A stretch of DNA of 35,361 nt, from NCBI GenBank assembly GCA_024692605.1, contig JAILMQ010000234.1, forward strand, positions 1-35,361. The letters run 5' to 3'. The first letter of the stretch is position 1, and each line of letters begins with the position of its first letter. The position numbers were made by a program, and so were the translations under genes. Below, one piece after another: positions 7,607 through 16,784 of this stretch. This stretch comes from Eubacterium sp. GTDB lineage: Bacteria; Bacillota; Clostridia; Lachnospirales; Lachnospiraceae. A model generated the notes under the pieces. That model saw only the letters and a program-made list of their open reading frames with translations. It was not told the DNA's origin and did not search any database.

Positions 7607-8774
7607 GTCCGCCGTATCTTACATTTTCATAAAGACCTGTGAGGTCACTGTCATACTCCTCTTCCAGGGTCTTAAGAGCCTTATCTATATCACCTGCGGT
7701 GTCCTTGCTGTCGGGCATAAAGAACTTTCTGTATGTAAGCACTCTTCCTCTATATATCTTTCTGGCCTTCATTTCAGGAGAAAGACGACCTGCTTTATCA
7801 GAGGAAACTATTCTTTCTCTTATTATTCTCAGATTCGACTTTTTGTTCAGATTCTCAGAATCCTCATAGGATCTGTCCTGTCTCTCAACTATTATCTTTA
7901 TTACAAGCTTTATTACCCTTATCAGTACATAGGCACATACTGCAAAAACAGCAACTGCAAAAATAAAGTAAATAATATCTGCCAGAAGACTGTGACCCTC
8001 TGCCACCTTCTTAACATCATCCAGAGCTTTATGTTCATACATGCCTCCACCCAGCAGTCCAATGATCAGATTCATGAACGCCAGGAACAAAAGCATTGCC
8101 AGATAGATAAGTCTTATAACCGCCACAAACATATTGTAAACAACCTTAGGAAAATTCAGCAGATTTGATATACCGATAAATACGATTATAAGCACCATTA
8201 TTCCGGCTATTATAACACTGTTAACTGAGATGATCTGTCCAAGGGGTGCCCCTGTGATATTCTTTGCGGAATGAATATACCTCTCCAGCCCTTGAAAATA
8301 CATGGAAAACAGGTAGATAAAAATCAGAATAACAGGAATTATAAATCCCATCATTTTCAGACTTTCATTTTCCAGATATTCGGAAATCGCCAGAGTCGCA
8401 ATACCTCCAAGGAATGGAAACCAGGGAAGATCACTTATTTCTCCCAGTTCATAGCCCCTCTTTATGTAAACCAATCCATCCATAAAGAAAAAGAATAATG
8501 CAACTATAATAAGCCACTTAAGAGAAGTATTTCCCACCAGGAAAAATGTAACTACCCCTAAAGGGATATGCATAAGAATAAGATAAATACCTCTTGTGGT
8601 CTGCTCTCTTGCAAAAAACGAGATGAGCAGCAAAAGAGAGATATATCCAATCCATTTAATCTCAAGAAATGGTTTATAATACATTGCATATATGGTATTT
8701 AGAATAAGAATTATATAAAGCACCTGAGCTATATATTTCAGCCCACGTCTTACCAGTTTTATCCACTCATACAT
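7560..8774 (-). CDS. Multi-pass membrane protein of a MoxR-DUF58 module
   Basis: The protein has 404 residues: about eight or nine hydrophobic spans over roughly residues 10-295, then a charged cytoplasmic tail. The tail (about 300-404) has ARKIYRGRVLTYRKFF and LTGLYENVRYGG, which recall the C-terminal DUF4129-like segment of the TgpA-type proteins that commonly follow MoxR and DUF58. There is no transglutaminase domain with a Cys-His-Asp triad. The ATG overlaps the end of the DUF58 gene by 8 nt, so the two are coupled. The 3' end overlaps lysR on the other strand by 47 nt, with both ends coding, leaving no room for a terminator between them. Exact function is unknown; the context implies envelope-related assembly with the MoxR ATPase. 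Confidence 0.75.
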   Translation of the reverse strand: MYEWIKLVRRGLKYIAQVLYIILILNTIYAMYYKPFLEIKWIGYISLLLLISFFAREQTTRGIYLILMHIPLGVVTFFLVGNTSLKWLIIVALFFFFMDGLVYIKRGYELGEISDLPWFPFLGGIATLAISEYLENESLKMMGFIIPVILIFIYLFSMYFQGLERYIHSAKNITGAPLGQIISVNSVIIAGIMVLIIVFIGISNLLNFPKVVYNMFVAVIRLIYLAMLLFLAFMNLIIGLLGGGMYEHKALDDVKKVAEGHSLLADIIYFIFAVAVFAVCAYVLIRVIKLVIKIIVERQDRSYEDSENLNKKSNLRIIRERIVSSDKAGRLSPEMKARKIYRGRVLTYRKFFMPDSKDTAGDIDKALKTLEEEYDSDLTGLYENVRYGGLIPDKNYLEKMKGKN

Positions 8775-9885
8775 TTATAGGAACCTCCCATCCCTGGGAA
8801 TAAGCCCTGTTAGAAACATAAGGATATTCGTCATAGCAGGGAACCAGCATCTGCACCACACCACCCTTACTTTCCAGTCTGTCCAGCAAAGTCATGAGAT
8901 CATCTCTTGTATAAGGACTTATTATCAGATAAAGCATATCCTTTCTTACATTGTTGATCTCATCATTAACGTAATCCAGGAATCTGTCCTTGCTTTCTGA
9001 ACCGGCTATCTCACAGAGCATCTTGTCAATGGTTATGCCGTGTTTAAGATCGGAGCCATATTCCACATCCGCAAGAGGCTTTCCCTCAGCAGTGGTTCCA
9101 TTTGAAACAACTGAAACTCCGATACCTCTTGCAATAAGCTGTCTCGATATACTGCTGGCAAGCCTAATTGCCTCCTCCAGAAGGCGGTCGGTCTCGATCA
9201 TGTAATCATTATCCAGATCCAGCATTATCCTTACACGGCAGTCCGTGGTGTAGTTATAAACATTTACCATAAGATCCTGAGCCTTGGCACTCTGTTTCCA
9301 GTTAATGCTTCTGTACGGATCAAAGGACTGATAATCCCTTATGCCTCTGAAGGTAAGGGAATCTTCTATTATACTTTTTTTCGCCTCAAGCTCTCCTATA
9401 ATACCTTTAAGGATCATCTTGAACCGTTCAGTATGAATCTTTTCGGGAAAAACATAGATACTGTCCACACTCTTAATGGACATTGCATAGGTACTGACCA
9501 TAAAAAAATCGTGCACAGAGATGCTGGCATTATTGACCACAACAACACCTCTGGAAGTTCCTTTAAAGCTCAGCTTTCTTGTGATACGCTGATGACCAAG
9601 AATAGAAAAAACTTCATTTTTATGATAAAGGTCTGTTACGCTGGAGTTTCTTACGTCATCAAAAATAAGACTTCTGTCTACGGAAAATCTCAAATGAAAA
9701 ACAGGAAGAGGCAGCATCTTATCATTACTGACAACCTCAATAAGATCAGCCTTCTCCCCGCACTCAATATAGTCCCGGTCGAAGCTGAGACTAGCCTCGA
9801 GATTTCTATCCCAGAACTTCATATACAGAAGTTTTTGCAAAATGTATATAAGTGTAAAAATTATTATACCTGCAAATAATTTCAT
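8767..9885 (-). CDS. DUF58 domain protein
   Basis: This 372-residue protein has an N-terminal membrane helix (residues about 3-21), a beta-rich region, and the DUF58 signature RGIRDYQSFDPYRSINWKQSAK at about 180-201. A vWA-like segment follows, with MLDLDNDYMIETDRLLEEAIRLASS around 221-245. DUF58 proteins are encoded next to MoxR ATPases and are thought to be membrane-anchored partners or substrates. The gene follows moxR by about 40 nt. That gap contains a small perfect hairpin, CCATTTA-AC-TAAATGG (9894-9909), with a GGGGG run upstream and no standard ribosome site near the ATG, so initiation may be structure-dependent. It overlaps the next gene by 8 nt. Confidence 0.88.
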   Translation of the reverse strand: MKLFAGIIIFTLIYILQKLLYMKFWDRNLEASLSFDRDYIECGEKADLIEVVSNDKMLPLPVFHLRFSVDRSLIFDDVRNSSVTDLYHKNEVFSILGHQRITRKLSFKGTSRGVVVVNNASISVHDFFMVSTYAMSIKSVDSIYVFPEKIHTERFKMILKGIIGELEAKKSIIEDSLTFRGIRDYQSFDPYRSINWKQSAKAQDLMVNVYNYTTDCRVRIMLDLDNDYMIETDRLLEEAIRLASSISRQLIARGIGVSVVSNGTTAEGKPLADVEYGSDLKHGITIDKMLCEIAGSESKDRFLDYVNDEINNVRKDMLYLIISPYTRDDLMTLLDRLESKGGVVQMLVPCYDEYPYVSNRAYSQGWEVPINV

Positions 9886-9925
9886 TTATTATACCATTTA
9901 ACTAAATGGCCCCCTGATAAAACCT

Positions 9926-10876
9926 TTAATTCCAGTTTTCCACCGGAACATCTACCCCGGAAACAATCTCCTTGATAAGATCTCTGGTTTCTCCAAGTCC
10001 GTTTATTCCTGCTCCGGCTATAATCCTATGAGAGAATACATATGTAGAAAGGAATCTTACATCATCCGGTGTCACATAATCTCTACCGGATATGGCAGCA
10101 AAGGCCTGTGAGATTCTCATAAGATTAAGGGATGCCCTCGGGCTGACACCTGAGAAAATCTTCTTGGATTTTCTTGTGGCATCAGAAAGAGCCACTATAT
10201 ATTCCATAACAATCTTTGAAACCTTAACAGTACTTATGGCCTCCCCTGCTTTTATAATCTCTTCAGATGTACAGACAGGAGTTACATTTTCCTGAGGCTT
10301 ATCATTGATGAAACGTTCAAGCATCATAACTTCGTGCTCGTTAGTCATATCACCCATAGTCAGCTTTATCATAAATCTGTCCAGCTGAGCCTCCGGCAAT
10401 GGAAATGTACCGGTGGTCTCTATAGGATTTTCGGTAGCTATTACAATATATGGAACATTTAATTCTCTGGTAACTCCATCTACTGTAACCTTCCGCTCTT
10501 CCATAGCCTCCAGAAGTGCCGACTGGGTTCTTGGTGTGGCACGGTTAATCTCATCAGCAAGAAGAATATTGGTAAAAACCGGTCCCGGAATAAACTCAAA
10601 TTCCTCAGACTTACGGCTGAAGATATTAAGTCCTGTGATATCCTGCGGCATAAGATCCGGTGTGAATTGCACACGCTTAAACTCTGCATCTATACTGTCT
10701 GCAATACATTTAGCCATTGTGGTTTTACCGGTTCCCGGCATATCCTCCAGGAGCACATGTCCACCTGAAAGCATCGCGGAAAACACAAGGGAAAAAACCT
10801 CTTCACTTCCGATCATTACTGATCGGATATTATCCAGAACCTTCGTATATAATTCTCTTATTTCTTTAACTTCCAT
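9926..10876 (-). CDS. MoxR-family AAA+ ATPase
   Basis: With the start at MEVKEIRELY the protein has 316 residues, the usual MoxR length. It has Walker A MPGTGKTT (residues 46-53), Walker B LLADEINRATPRTQSALLEAMEE (about 105-127), and a sensor region VIATENPIETTGTFPLPEAQLDRF. The lid domain includes GVSPRASLNLMRISQAFA. MoxR ATPases act as chaperones that assemble or activate vWA and DUF58 partners, which fits the two genes that follow. The frame extends upstream to an ATG at 10888 and a TTG at 10912, but the TTG lies inside a palindrome and family alignment favours 10876. No start has a strong Shine-Dalgarno (only GATGGG nearby), suggesting low or coupled translation. Confidence 0.92.
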   Translation of the reverse strand: MEVKEIRELYTKVLDNIRSVMIGSEEVFSLVFSAMLSGGHVLLEDMPGTGKTTMAKCIADSIDAEFKRVQFTPDLMPQDITGLNIFSRKSEEFEFIPGPVFTNILLADEINRATPRTQSALLEAMEERKVTVDGVTRELNVPYIVIATENPIETTGTFPLPEAQLDRFMIKLTMGDMTNEHEVMMLERFINDKPQENVTPVCTSEEIIKAGEAISTVKVSKIVMEYIVALSDATRKSKKIFSGVSPRASLNLMRISQAFAAISGRDYVTPDDVRFLSTYVFSHRIIAGAGINGLGETRDLIKEIVSGVDVPVENWN

Positions 10877-10889
10877 AATAATACCCATC

Positions 10890-10918
10890 AACCCATTGGG
10901 GTCAGACCCCAATGGGTT
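10890..10918 (+). terminator. 29-nt perfect palindrome between purL and moxR, terminator-like on the + strand
   Basis: AACCCATTGGGGTC, one central A, and the exact reverse complement form 14-bp arms around a GGGGTCAGACCCC core. On the plus strand it runs into TTATTTTTTTA, a classic terminator layout, yet no plus-strand gene ends here. On the minus strand it starts 6 nt after the purL stop and is followed by GATGGGTATTATT, a poor U-tract. It may partly terminate purL transcripts, block antisense transcription, or be a dispersed palindromic repeat. It also lies upstream of the moxR start. Confidence 0.55.
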
Positions 10919-10924
10919 ATTTTT

Positions 10925-13900
10925 TTACTTAAAGTACTCTACTCCGGATTCGAATATCTTCTGATCCTTATCGCCATAGATGTTGAGATATGTACTTCTG
11001 TCGCGACGCTCTGAATGTCCCATCTTTCCAAGTACTCGTCCGTCAGGACTTGTGATTCCTTCGATTGCCATGTAGGAACCATTGATGTTGTAGTCTTCAT
11101 CCATTGTAGGATTTCCGTCTATATCAACATACTGAGTTGCAACCTGACCATTCTCAAAGAGTTTCTTCAGCCACTCATCCTTAGCAACGAATCTTCCTTC
11201 ACCATGAGAGATAGGAATTGAATATACTCCGCCAAGGGTTGCCTTTCTAAGCCATGGGCTCTTGTTTGAAACAACCTTTGTATAAGCAATTCTTGACTGG
11301 TGACGACCTATGGAGTTACGTGCAAGTGTAGGACTGGTCTCTGTCTGCTCAACAATCTCACCTGTAGGAACAAGTCCCAGCTTAATAAGTGCCTGGAAAC
11401 CATTACAGATACCAAGTACAAGTCCGTCTCTCTCATTAAGAAGCTTCAGCATCTCTTCTTTAATCTTTTCATTTCTAAATGTAGTCGCTATGAATTTACC
11501 TGAACCATCCGGCTCATCACCACCGGAGAATCCTCCAGGGAACATTACTATCTGAGACTGGCTGATAGCCTTGCTGAAGGCATCAACAGAATCTCTGATC
11601 CCCTGTGCATCCATATTGTTAAGAATGATAACCTCAGCCTCAGCTCCTGCTCTTTCAAATGCTCTTGCACTGTCATATTCGCAGTTTGTTCCAGGAAATA
11701 CCGGAATAAATACCTTTGGCTTTGCAATCTTATGCTTTGCAACAACTATATTCTTTGCCTGATACAGTCCACCTTCGTAGCCTGTAAGTTCAGGATTATA
11801 TCTCATCTTATTGCTGCTACCGGCTTTGAATTCCTCAGCATGCTTCTCAAATCTTCCCTCAACTCCGCTTTCTGTAGAGAACACATCCAGAAGACTTCCT
11901 GTCCATGCCTTAAGTGCCTCGTCCATGGTAATCTTTACAGAGCCATAAGTGAATCTGTCTTTATCAGAAACCATACCGATAACCTTTGCAGGAAGGTTAA
12001 GTGACTTAACATCCTCAGGACGAACCTCCATGATTATTGAACCATAGTCTTTACGTCCCAGCTCCTCTTCACTAACAACCTTCTCATCAAGAGTAACACC
12101 GAGCTTATTACCAAAGGCCATCTTGCTGACTGCTTCAATGATTCCACCAAAGCCTACTGCAAATGCACTCTGAATCTTGCCTGCTTCAACAGCAGCTCTT
12201 ATCTGTTCATACTTTTCAAGGACATCTGAGTAAACAGGAACGTCATATTCATCCTTATCTATATCAAGCTTCAACAGCACATTTCCCGGCTCTTTAAGTT
12301 CACTTGTTACAACATTTTCTACTGTGTTCATATCAACTGCAAATGAACAAAGTGTAGGAGGTACATCGATCTCATTAAATGAACCTGACATACTATCCTT
12401 ACCACCGATTGATGGAAGTCCGAGACCAATCTGTGCTGAATATGCTCCGAGAAGTGCTGCAAGAGGCTTGCCCCAACGGGTCTTATCCTCTGTCATTCTC
12501 TCAAAATATTCCTGGAAGGTAAGACGTATCTTTGATACATCACCACCGGCAGCTGCAATCTTTGCAACTGAATCAATTACTGCATAAATTGCACCATGAT
12601 ATGGGCTCCAGCTAAGAAGATATGGATCAAGACCGTAGCTCATCATGCTGACACTGTCTGTTCTTCTTGTACCTGTCATAGGAACAGTTGCGATCATTGT
12701 CTGCATTGGTGACAGCTGATAACGTCCACCATATGGCATTGTAACTGTACATGCACCGATGGTTGAGTCAAACATTTCCACCAGACCTCTTTCAGATGCA
12801 ACATTCAGATCTGAAAGGATATCCAGCCATTTTGTCTTAACGTCTGAACCGGCTTTGCTGTAAACCTCAGTACTTCCTTCAGCGTCTATTCCTGCAAAAG
12901 GCTTAACGTCTTCTGCCGGCATGAGCACCTCTGCCTGTGTCTCCTGATGAGCACCATTGGTATTAAGAAATGCTCTGCTTATATTTACTATCTCCTTGCC
13001 TCTCCATTTTAGAACGAGACGTGGGCTCTCTGTTACTGTAGCAACCTTAACTGCCTCAAGGTTCTCTTCTCTTGCATAATCAAGAAGCTTATCAGCATCT
13101 GCTGCATCAACAACAAGTGCCATTCTCTCCTGTGACTCAGAGATTGCAAGCTCTGTTCCATCAAGTCCGGCATATTTCTTTGGTACGAGATCAAGATTGA
13201 TATCAAGACCATCTGCCAGCTCTCCGATTGCAACAGATACACCACCAGCTCCGAAGTCGTTACATTTCTTTATAAGTGTTGTAACCTCAGGACGACGGAA
13301 AAGTCTCTGAAGCTTACGCTCTGTAGGTGGGTTACCCTTCTGAACCTCAGCACCACAGCTTTCAAGAGAATCTGAATTGTGAGCCTTTGAAGATCCTGTT
13401 GCTCCACCACATCCGTCACGACCTGTACGTCCTCCAAGAAGAATGATCACATCTCCCGGATCAGATGAAAATCTCTTTACGCTATCCTTTGGAGCCGCTC
13501 CGATAACTGCACCGATCTCCATACGCTTTGCTACGTAATTAGGATGATAAACTTCCTGAACAAGACCGGTTGCAAGACCAATCTGGTTACCATAGGAAGA
13601 ATATCCCTTTGCAGCAGTTGTAACAATCTTCTTCTGTGGAAGCTTGTTAGGAAGTGTTTCCTTAAGTGGTCTTGTAGGATCAGCAGCACCTGTTACACGC
13701 ATAGCCTGATATACATAGGTACGGCCTGACAGCGGATCTCTGATAGCTCCACCAAGACATGTTGCTGCACCACCGAATGGCTCGATTTCTGTAGGATGGT
13801 TATGTGTCTCATTCTTAAAGGATATGAGCCAGTCTTCAGTTACGATATTTCCATCCTCATTCTTTACATTTATCGGAACTACTATTGTGCAGGCATTGAT

Positions 13901-14794
13901 TTCGTCTGAAACATCCAGATCCTCAAGCTTTCCATCCTTACGAAGCTTCTTCATTCCCATAAGGGCTATATCCATAAGGCAGGTAAACTTGTCGTCTCTT
14001 CCTGCATTTATCTCTGCAGCATCAGCAAGATACTTTTTAAATGTACCTTCAATCGCAGCCTTATACTTTCCTTCATCAAACTTTATACTGGTAAGCTCTG
14101 TGGCAAATGTAGTGTGACGGCAGTGATCTGACCAGTAGGTATCAAGAACACGGATTTCTGTCATAGTAGGATCTCTATGCTCTTCATTTCCGAAGTAATT
14201 TCTAATATGTTCAAAATCCTTATAGGTCATTGCAAGTCCCAGAGAATCATAAAGCTTTTTGAAATCCTCATCAGACATGCTGCAGAATCCGTCAAAAATC
14301 TTTACATCTGCAGGCTCCTCAAACTCAGTAACAAGAGTTTCAGGCTTATCTCCATTGGAAAGTCTTGATTCCACAGGGTTGATTACATATTCTTCGATTG
14401 TCTTCTTATCCTCATCAGTGAGTGTTCCTGAAATAACATATGTTATTCCTGATCTGATGATTGGCTCTGAACTGTCATTCAGAAGCTTTACACATTGCTC
14501 AGCTGAATCAGCTCTCTGATCAAACTGTCCCGGAAGATATTCCATGGAGAATATAAAATCATTTTCTTCATGAGGAAAATCCTCTTTATATACTATGTCT
14601 ACCGGAGGCTCTGAAAATACAGTTACGATGGCCTCTTCAAAAACTTCGTCAGAAAGATTTTCAACATCATATCTGACCAGTTCTCTGACCACCACATCCT
14701 TAAGTGACAGATAACGTCTGAATTCATTTGTCAGCTCATCTGCTCTTACTGCATACTCAGGTCTTTTTTCCACATAAATTCTTCTTACACTCAT
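10925..14794 (-). CDS. purL: Phosphoribosylformylglycinamidine synthase, single-chain
   Basis: This 1,289-residue enzyme converts FGAR, glutamine and ATP to FGAM in purine synthesis. It fuses the N-terminal and synthetase domains with a C-terminal glutaminase, unlike the split PurS/PurL/PurQ of Bacillus. The synthetase part shows TYWSDHCRHTTFATEL, the KNETHNHPTEIEPFGGAATC motif, and SIGGKDSMSGSF. The glutaminase starts near residue 1025 (VFIPVFPGTNCEYDSARAF). Its triad is C1130 in GICNGFQAL with H1260 and E1262 in GKMGHSERR. The length and the divergent N-terminus match the clostridial large form. It starts 10 nt after the second AstE-like gene with GGAGAG before the ATG, so it is read from the upstream transcript. 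There is no room for a purine riboswitch directly before it. Confidence 0.97.
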   Translation of the reverse strand: MSVRRIYVEKRPEYAVRADELTNEFRRYLSLKDVVVRELVRYDVENLSDEVFEEAIVTVFSEPPVDIVYKEDFPHEENDFIFSMEYLPGQFDQRADSAEQCVKLLNDSSEPIIRSGITYVISGTLTDEDKKTIEEYVINPVESRLSNGDKPETLVTEFEEPADVKIFDGFCSMSDEDFKKLYDSLGLAMTYKDFEHIRNYFGNEEHRDPTMTEIRVLDTYWSDHCRHTTFATELTSIKFDEGKYKAAIEGTFKKYLADAAEINAGRDDKFTCLMDIALMGMKKLRKDGKLEDLDVSDEINACTIVVPINVKNEDGNIVTEDWLISFKNETHNHPTEIEPFGGAATCLGGAIRDPLSGRTYVYQAMRVTGAADPTRPLKETLPNKLPQKKIVTTAAKGYSSYGNQIGLATGLVQEVYHPNYVAKRMEIGAVIGAAPKDSVKRFSSDPGDVIILLGGRTGRDGCGGATGSSKAHNSDSLESCGAEVQKGNPPTERKLQRLFRRPEVTTLIKKCNDFGAGGVSVAIGELADGLDINLDLVPKKYAGLDGTELAISESQERMALVVDAADADKLLDYAREENLEAVKVATVTESPRLVLKWRGKEIVNISRAFLNTNGAHQETQAEVLMPAEDVKPFAGIDAEGSTEVYSKAGSDVKTKWLDILSDLNVASERGLVEMFDSTIGACTVTMPYGGRYQLSPMQTMIATVPMTGTRRTDSVSMMSYGLDPYLLSWSPYHGAIYAVIDSVAKIAAAGGDVSKIRLTFQEYFERMTEDKTRWGKPLAALLGAYSAQIGLGLPSIGGKDSMSGSFNEIDVPPTLCSFAVDMNTVENVVTSELKEPGNVLLKLDIDKDEYDVPVYSDVLEKYEQIRAAVEAGKIQSAFAVGFGGIIEAVSKMAFGNKLGVTLDEKVVSEEELGRKDYGSIIMEVRPEDVKSLNLPAKVIGMVSDKDRFTYGSVKITMDEALKAWTGSLLDVFSTESGVEGRFEKHAEEFKAGSSNKMRYNPELTGYEGGLYQAKNIVVAKHKIAKPKVFIPVFPGTNCEYDSARAFERAGAEAEVIILNNMDAQGIRDSVDAFSKAISQSQIVMFPGGFSGGDEPDGSGKFIATTFRNEKIKEEMLKLLNERDGLVLGICNGFQALIKLGLVPTGEIVEQTETSPTLARNSIGRHQSRIAYTKVVSNKSPWLRKATLGGVYSIPISHGEGRFVAKDEWLKKLFENGQVATQYVDIDGNPTMDEDYNINGSYMAIEGITSPDGRVLGKMGHSERRDRSTYLNIYGDKDQKIFESGVEYFK

Positions 14795-14804
14795 TTTACT
14801 CTCC

Positions 14805-15764
14805 TTATTTATGTACTTTTTTGATTACTCTGCTGAGGATTACGTTCTGATAAATAAGTGGCGCATCCTGCATATAGAATATAATTCCTTCACATGGTGA
14901 TTTTACTTCACTCAGGATATGACCATCCATAGGATCGATTATCTCACCTATGACATCCCCACGTCTGATTTCCTGATTTACATTTTTAAGTCTTCTGAAG
15001 AAGCCGGCAGCCTCTGATTTGATGCTGACCATCTCATCTTCGTCTATTACTGTTGAAATGTTTCCACCCATACTATTATATCTTATTACACCCATTCGTG
15101 ACAGAAATCTGAGAACTGCACTTACTGCCACCTCAGCATACTCTTCGTTTATTCTGCTGGTTCCGCCGGAATAAAGGGAAAAGGCTTCTGTTCCTGCTTC
15201 ACACCAGTTGTAGTTAAGAGTACATTTATCAAATGGTCTGAGATCGTTTAATGTAACGAAGGGAAGGCCAAAAAGATTAGCCAGGTTAGTGCTTTCATTT
15301 CCGGTTTTCATCATTCGTATATGAGGTATGAATCTTCCTCTCATATAGAAGGACGGGAACTGCACTCCATAGGTATAATCCTTCAATGTTTCCAGCAGGT
15401 AATAAGCAAGACGGCTGGTGGCCGGTCCCTCCGGATTTCCCGGGAATTCTCTGTTAATATCTGAGTCATCCGACAGCCAGTACTTATGACTTGCATTAAG
15501 TGCACTGTAATTGACTGAAGGAACCACCATTATAGATTTGCCGGAAACAATATCTCCAGCTTCCTCCAGCATAGCCAGCCTTGCAGAAAGCTTTGAGCAT
15601 ATGTAAAGTTGCTGATGCTCATTTCCTCTCATGGCTCCGACTATTGCTGCACTTTTTTCAGCCTCCATAGGTTCAGAATAAGAACCCGCTCCATATATGT
15701 AACCATAGATATTATGCTCACCACTGAAGGGTGTTTCATAGGAAAAGAGAATTTTTTGTCTCAT
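14805..15764 (-). CDS. Succinylglutamate desuccinylase/aspartoacylase-like protein (copy 2, altered zinc site)
   Basis: This 319-residue member of the AstE/ASPA branch of M14-type zinc hydrolases has GAMRGNEHQQ at residues 43-52, where the family has an H-G-N-E motif. R46 replaces the first zinc histidine while E49 remains. DSDINREFPGNPEGP (about 101-114) matches the family's D-x-NR-x-FPG region. The usual DLH zinc-histidine site is not evident: the corresponding stretch reads GVQFPSFYMRG. A C-terminal barrel-sandwich domain (about 235-319) ends IIFYMQDAPLIYQNV. It is likely not a standard zinc amidohydrolase and may be catalytically changed or dead. The start overlaps the upstream paralogue by 4 nt (ATGA). 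True substrate unknown. Confidence 0.78.
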   Translation of the reverse strand: MRQKILFSYETPFSGEHNIYGYIYGAGSYSEPMEAEKSAAIVGAMRGNEHQQLYICSKLSARLAMLEEAGDIVSGKSIMVVPSVNYSALNASHKYWLSDDSDINREFPGNPEGPATSRLAYYLLETLKDYTYGVQFPSFYMRGRFIPHIRMMKTGNESTNLANLFGLPFVTLNDLRPFDKCTLNYNWCEAGTEAFSLYSGGTSRINEEYAEVAVSAVLRFLSRMGVIRYNSMGGNISTVIDEDEMVSIKSEAAGFFRRLKNVNQEIRRGDVIGEIIDPMDGHILSEVKSPCEGIIFYMQDAPLIYQNVILSRVIKKVHK

Positions 15765-16738
15765 GCTTCCACCCCCTCACCATGATCATTTGGATAACCG
15801 ATTATTCTTGCAAGAAGTGAACCAACCTCAATAGAAGGATAATCTCTGATACCACTGATGATACCTCTCTTAGGAGCAATAATAACCTCCTGAATGGATC
15901 CTGTCAGAACATCTACCACAGAACCGATCTTCATTCCTGCTTCAACCTTTTCGTGAAGCTTTACATTTGGAATAAATATACCACTGGTTTCCGAATTAAG
16001 ATATGCAACCTGATCATCAAATACAACTATTGGCTTGGAAGGTTCAACTACTTCACCCTTCCACATTCCCATCTGCTTCATAAGAGCAAATATACCATCC
16101 ACCAGTCTGCTTCCATATTTCTGATGAATTCTGTAAGCCACTGTTGATTCAGTAACAAATGCAGCAACGCCTCTCTGATTCAGCTCATATACAAGACTGC
16201 CGCCCTTAACCTGTGTAGATGGATGTATCCAAACCATATCAGTATTAAGAGCCATGGCATATGGCATCAGTTTATCAACAGCATCATCATTCATTCTTAT
16301 CTGAAGTATCTCATCTAAGTAAAGGTTACTTCCATGGATATCAAGACAGAATTCCGTTTTACGGCCATCATCATCGCTTATTATATCATCAATAAGACAA
16401 CTTGCGGCATATTCTCCGATAGCACCACTCTTGGCTCCCGGGAAAAGCTCATTCATATCCAGCTCAGAACCCGGAATCTCTCTTGTTTTCGCTTCCAATG
16501 CCAGAGGATTTACACATGGATAAACATCCACAATACCTGTAAGCGAATCAAAATCCTCTTTTATTCTTCTAATAACCTCGTAACAAACATACTGTCCCTG
16601 AAGCTCATCACCATATACCCCGGAAACAAGACTTATTCTTCTCTCCTTTCCGGTAAGAACATCAGGGCAGAGTCTGTTTTTCTTAATCTTCAAAACCTCA
16701 TTTACCATAAGGTTTACTCTAGCTACAGTCTCAATCAT
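15761..16738 (-). CDS. Succinylglutamate desuccinylase/aspartoacylase-like protein (copy 1, altered zinc site)
   Basis: This 325-residue AstE/ASPA-family protein has SGVYGDELQG at residues 39-48, where a tyrosine (Y42) stands in place of the first zinc histidine; E45 is kept. PCVNPLALEAKTREIPGSELDMNELFPG (74-101) is the family substrate region, and CLDIHGSN supplies the expected second zinc histidine (H135). FVTEST (about 195-200) is the likely catalytic-glutamate segment (E197). The C-terminal domain (about 225-325) is a barrel-sandwich fold with SGIFIPNVKLHEKVEAGMKIG. It is partnered by a 4-nt overlapping paralogue, suggesting a heteromer. No clear ribosome site beyond GGGG about 11 nt upstream. 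Substrate unknown; it follows recN by 46 nt. Confidence 0.8.
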   Translation of the reverse strand: MIETVARVNLMVNEVLKIKKNRLCPDVLTGKERRISLVSGVYGDELQGQYVCYEVIRRIKEDFDSLTGIVDVYPCVNPLALEAKTREIPGSELDMNELFPGAKSGAIGEYAASCLIDDIISDDDGRKTEFCLDIHGSNLYLDEILQIRMNDDAVDKLMPYAMALNTDMVWIHPSTQVKGGSLVYELNQRGVAAFVTESTVAYRIHQKYGSRLVDGIFALMKQMGMWKGEVVEPSKPIVVFDDQVAYLNSETSGIFIPNVKLHEKVEAGMKIGSVVDVLTGSIQEVIIAPKRGIISGIRDYPSIEVGSLLARIIGYPNDHGEGVEA

Positions 16739-16784
16739 TTTAGTTTAACCCCGTTGATTTTAATAATATTATGTCAACCAAAAT

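Noticed and set aside
8463-8474. A near match to AGGTTTACATAA
   Set aside because: It has 11 of 12 bases, sits inside the coding region of the membrane protein, and is not near a start codon.
10877-10912. Upstream starts for moxR (ATG 10888, TTG 10912)
   Set aside because: The extra residues lie within or beside a perfect palindrome and are not typical of MoxR N-termini; ATG 10876 begins the conserved sequence.
16772-16777. A TTGACA hexamer (minus strand) before the first AstE-like gene
   Set aside because: No -10-like hexamer lies 15-19 nt downstream; the sequence there is CGGGG-rich.
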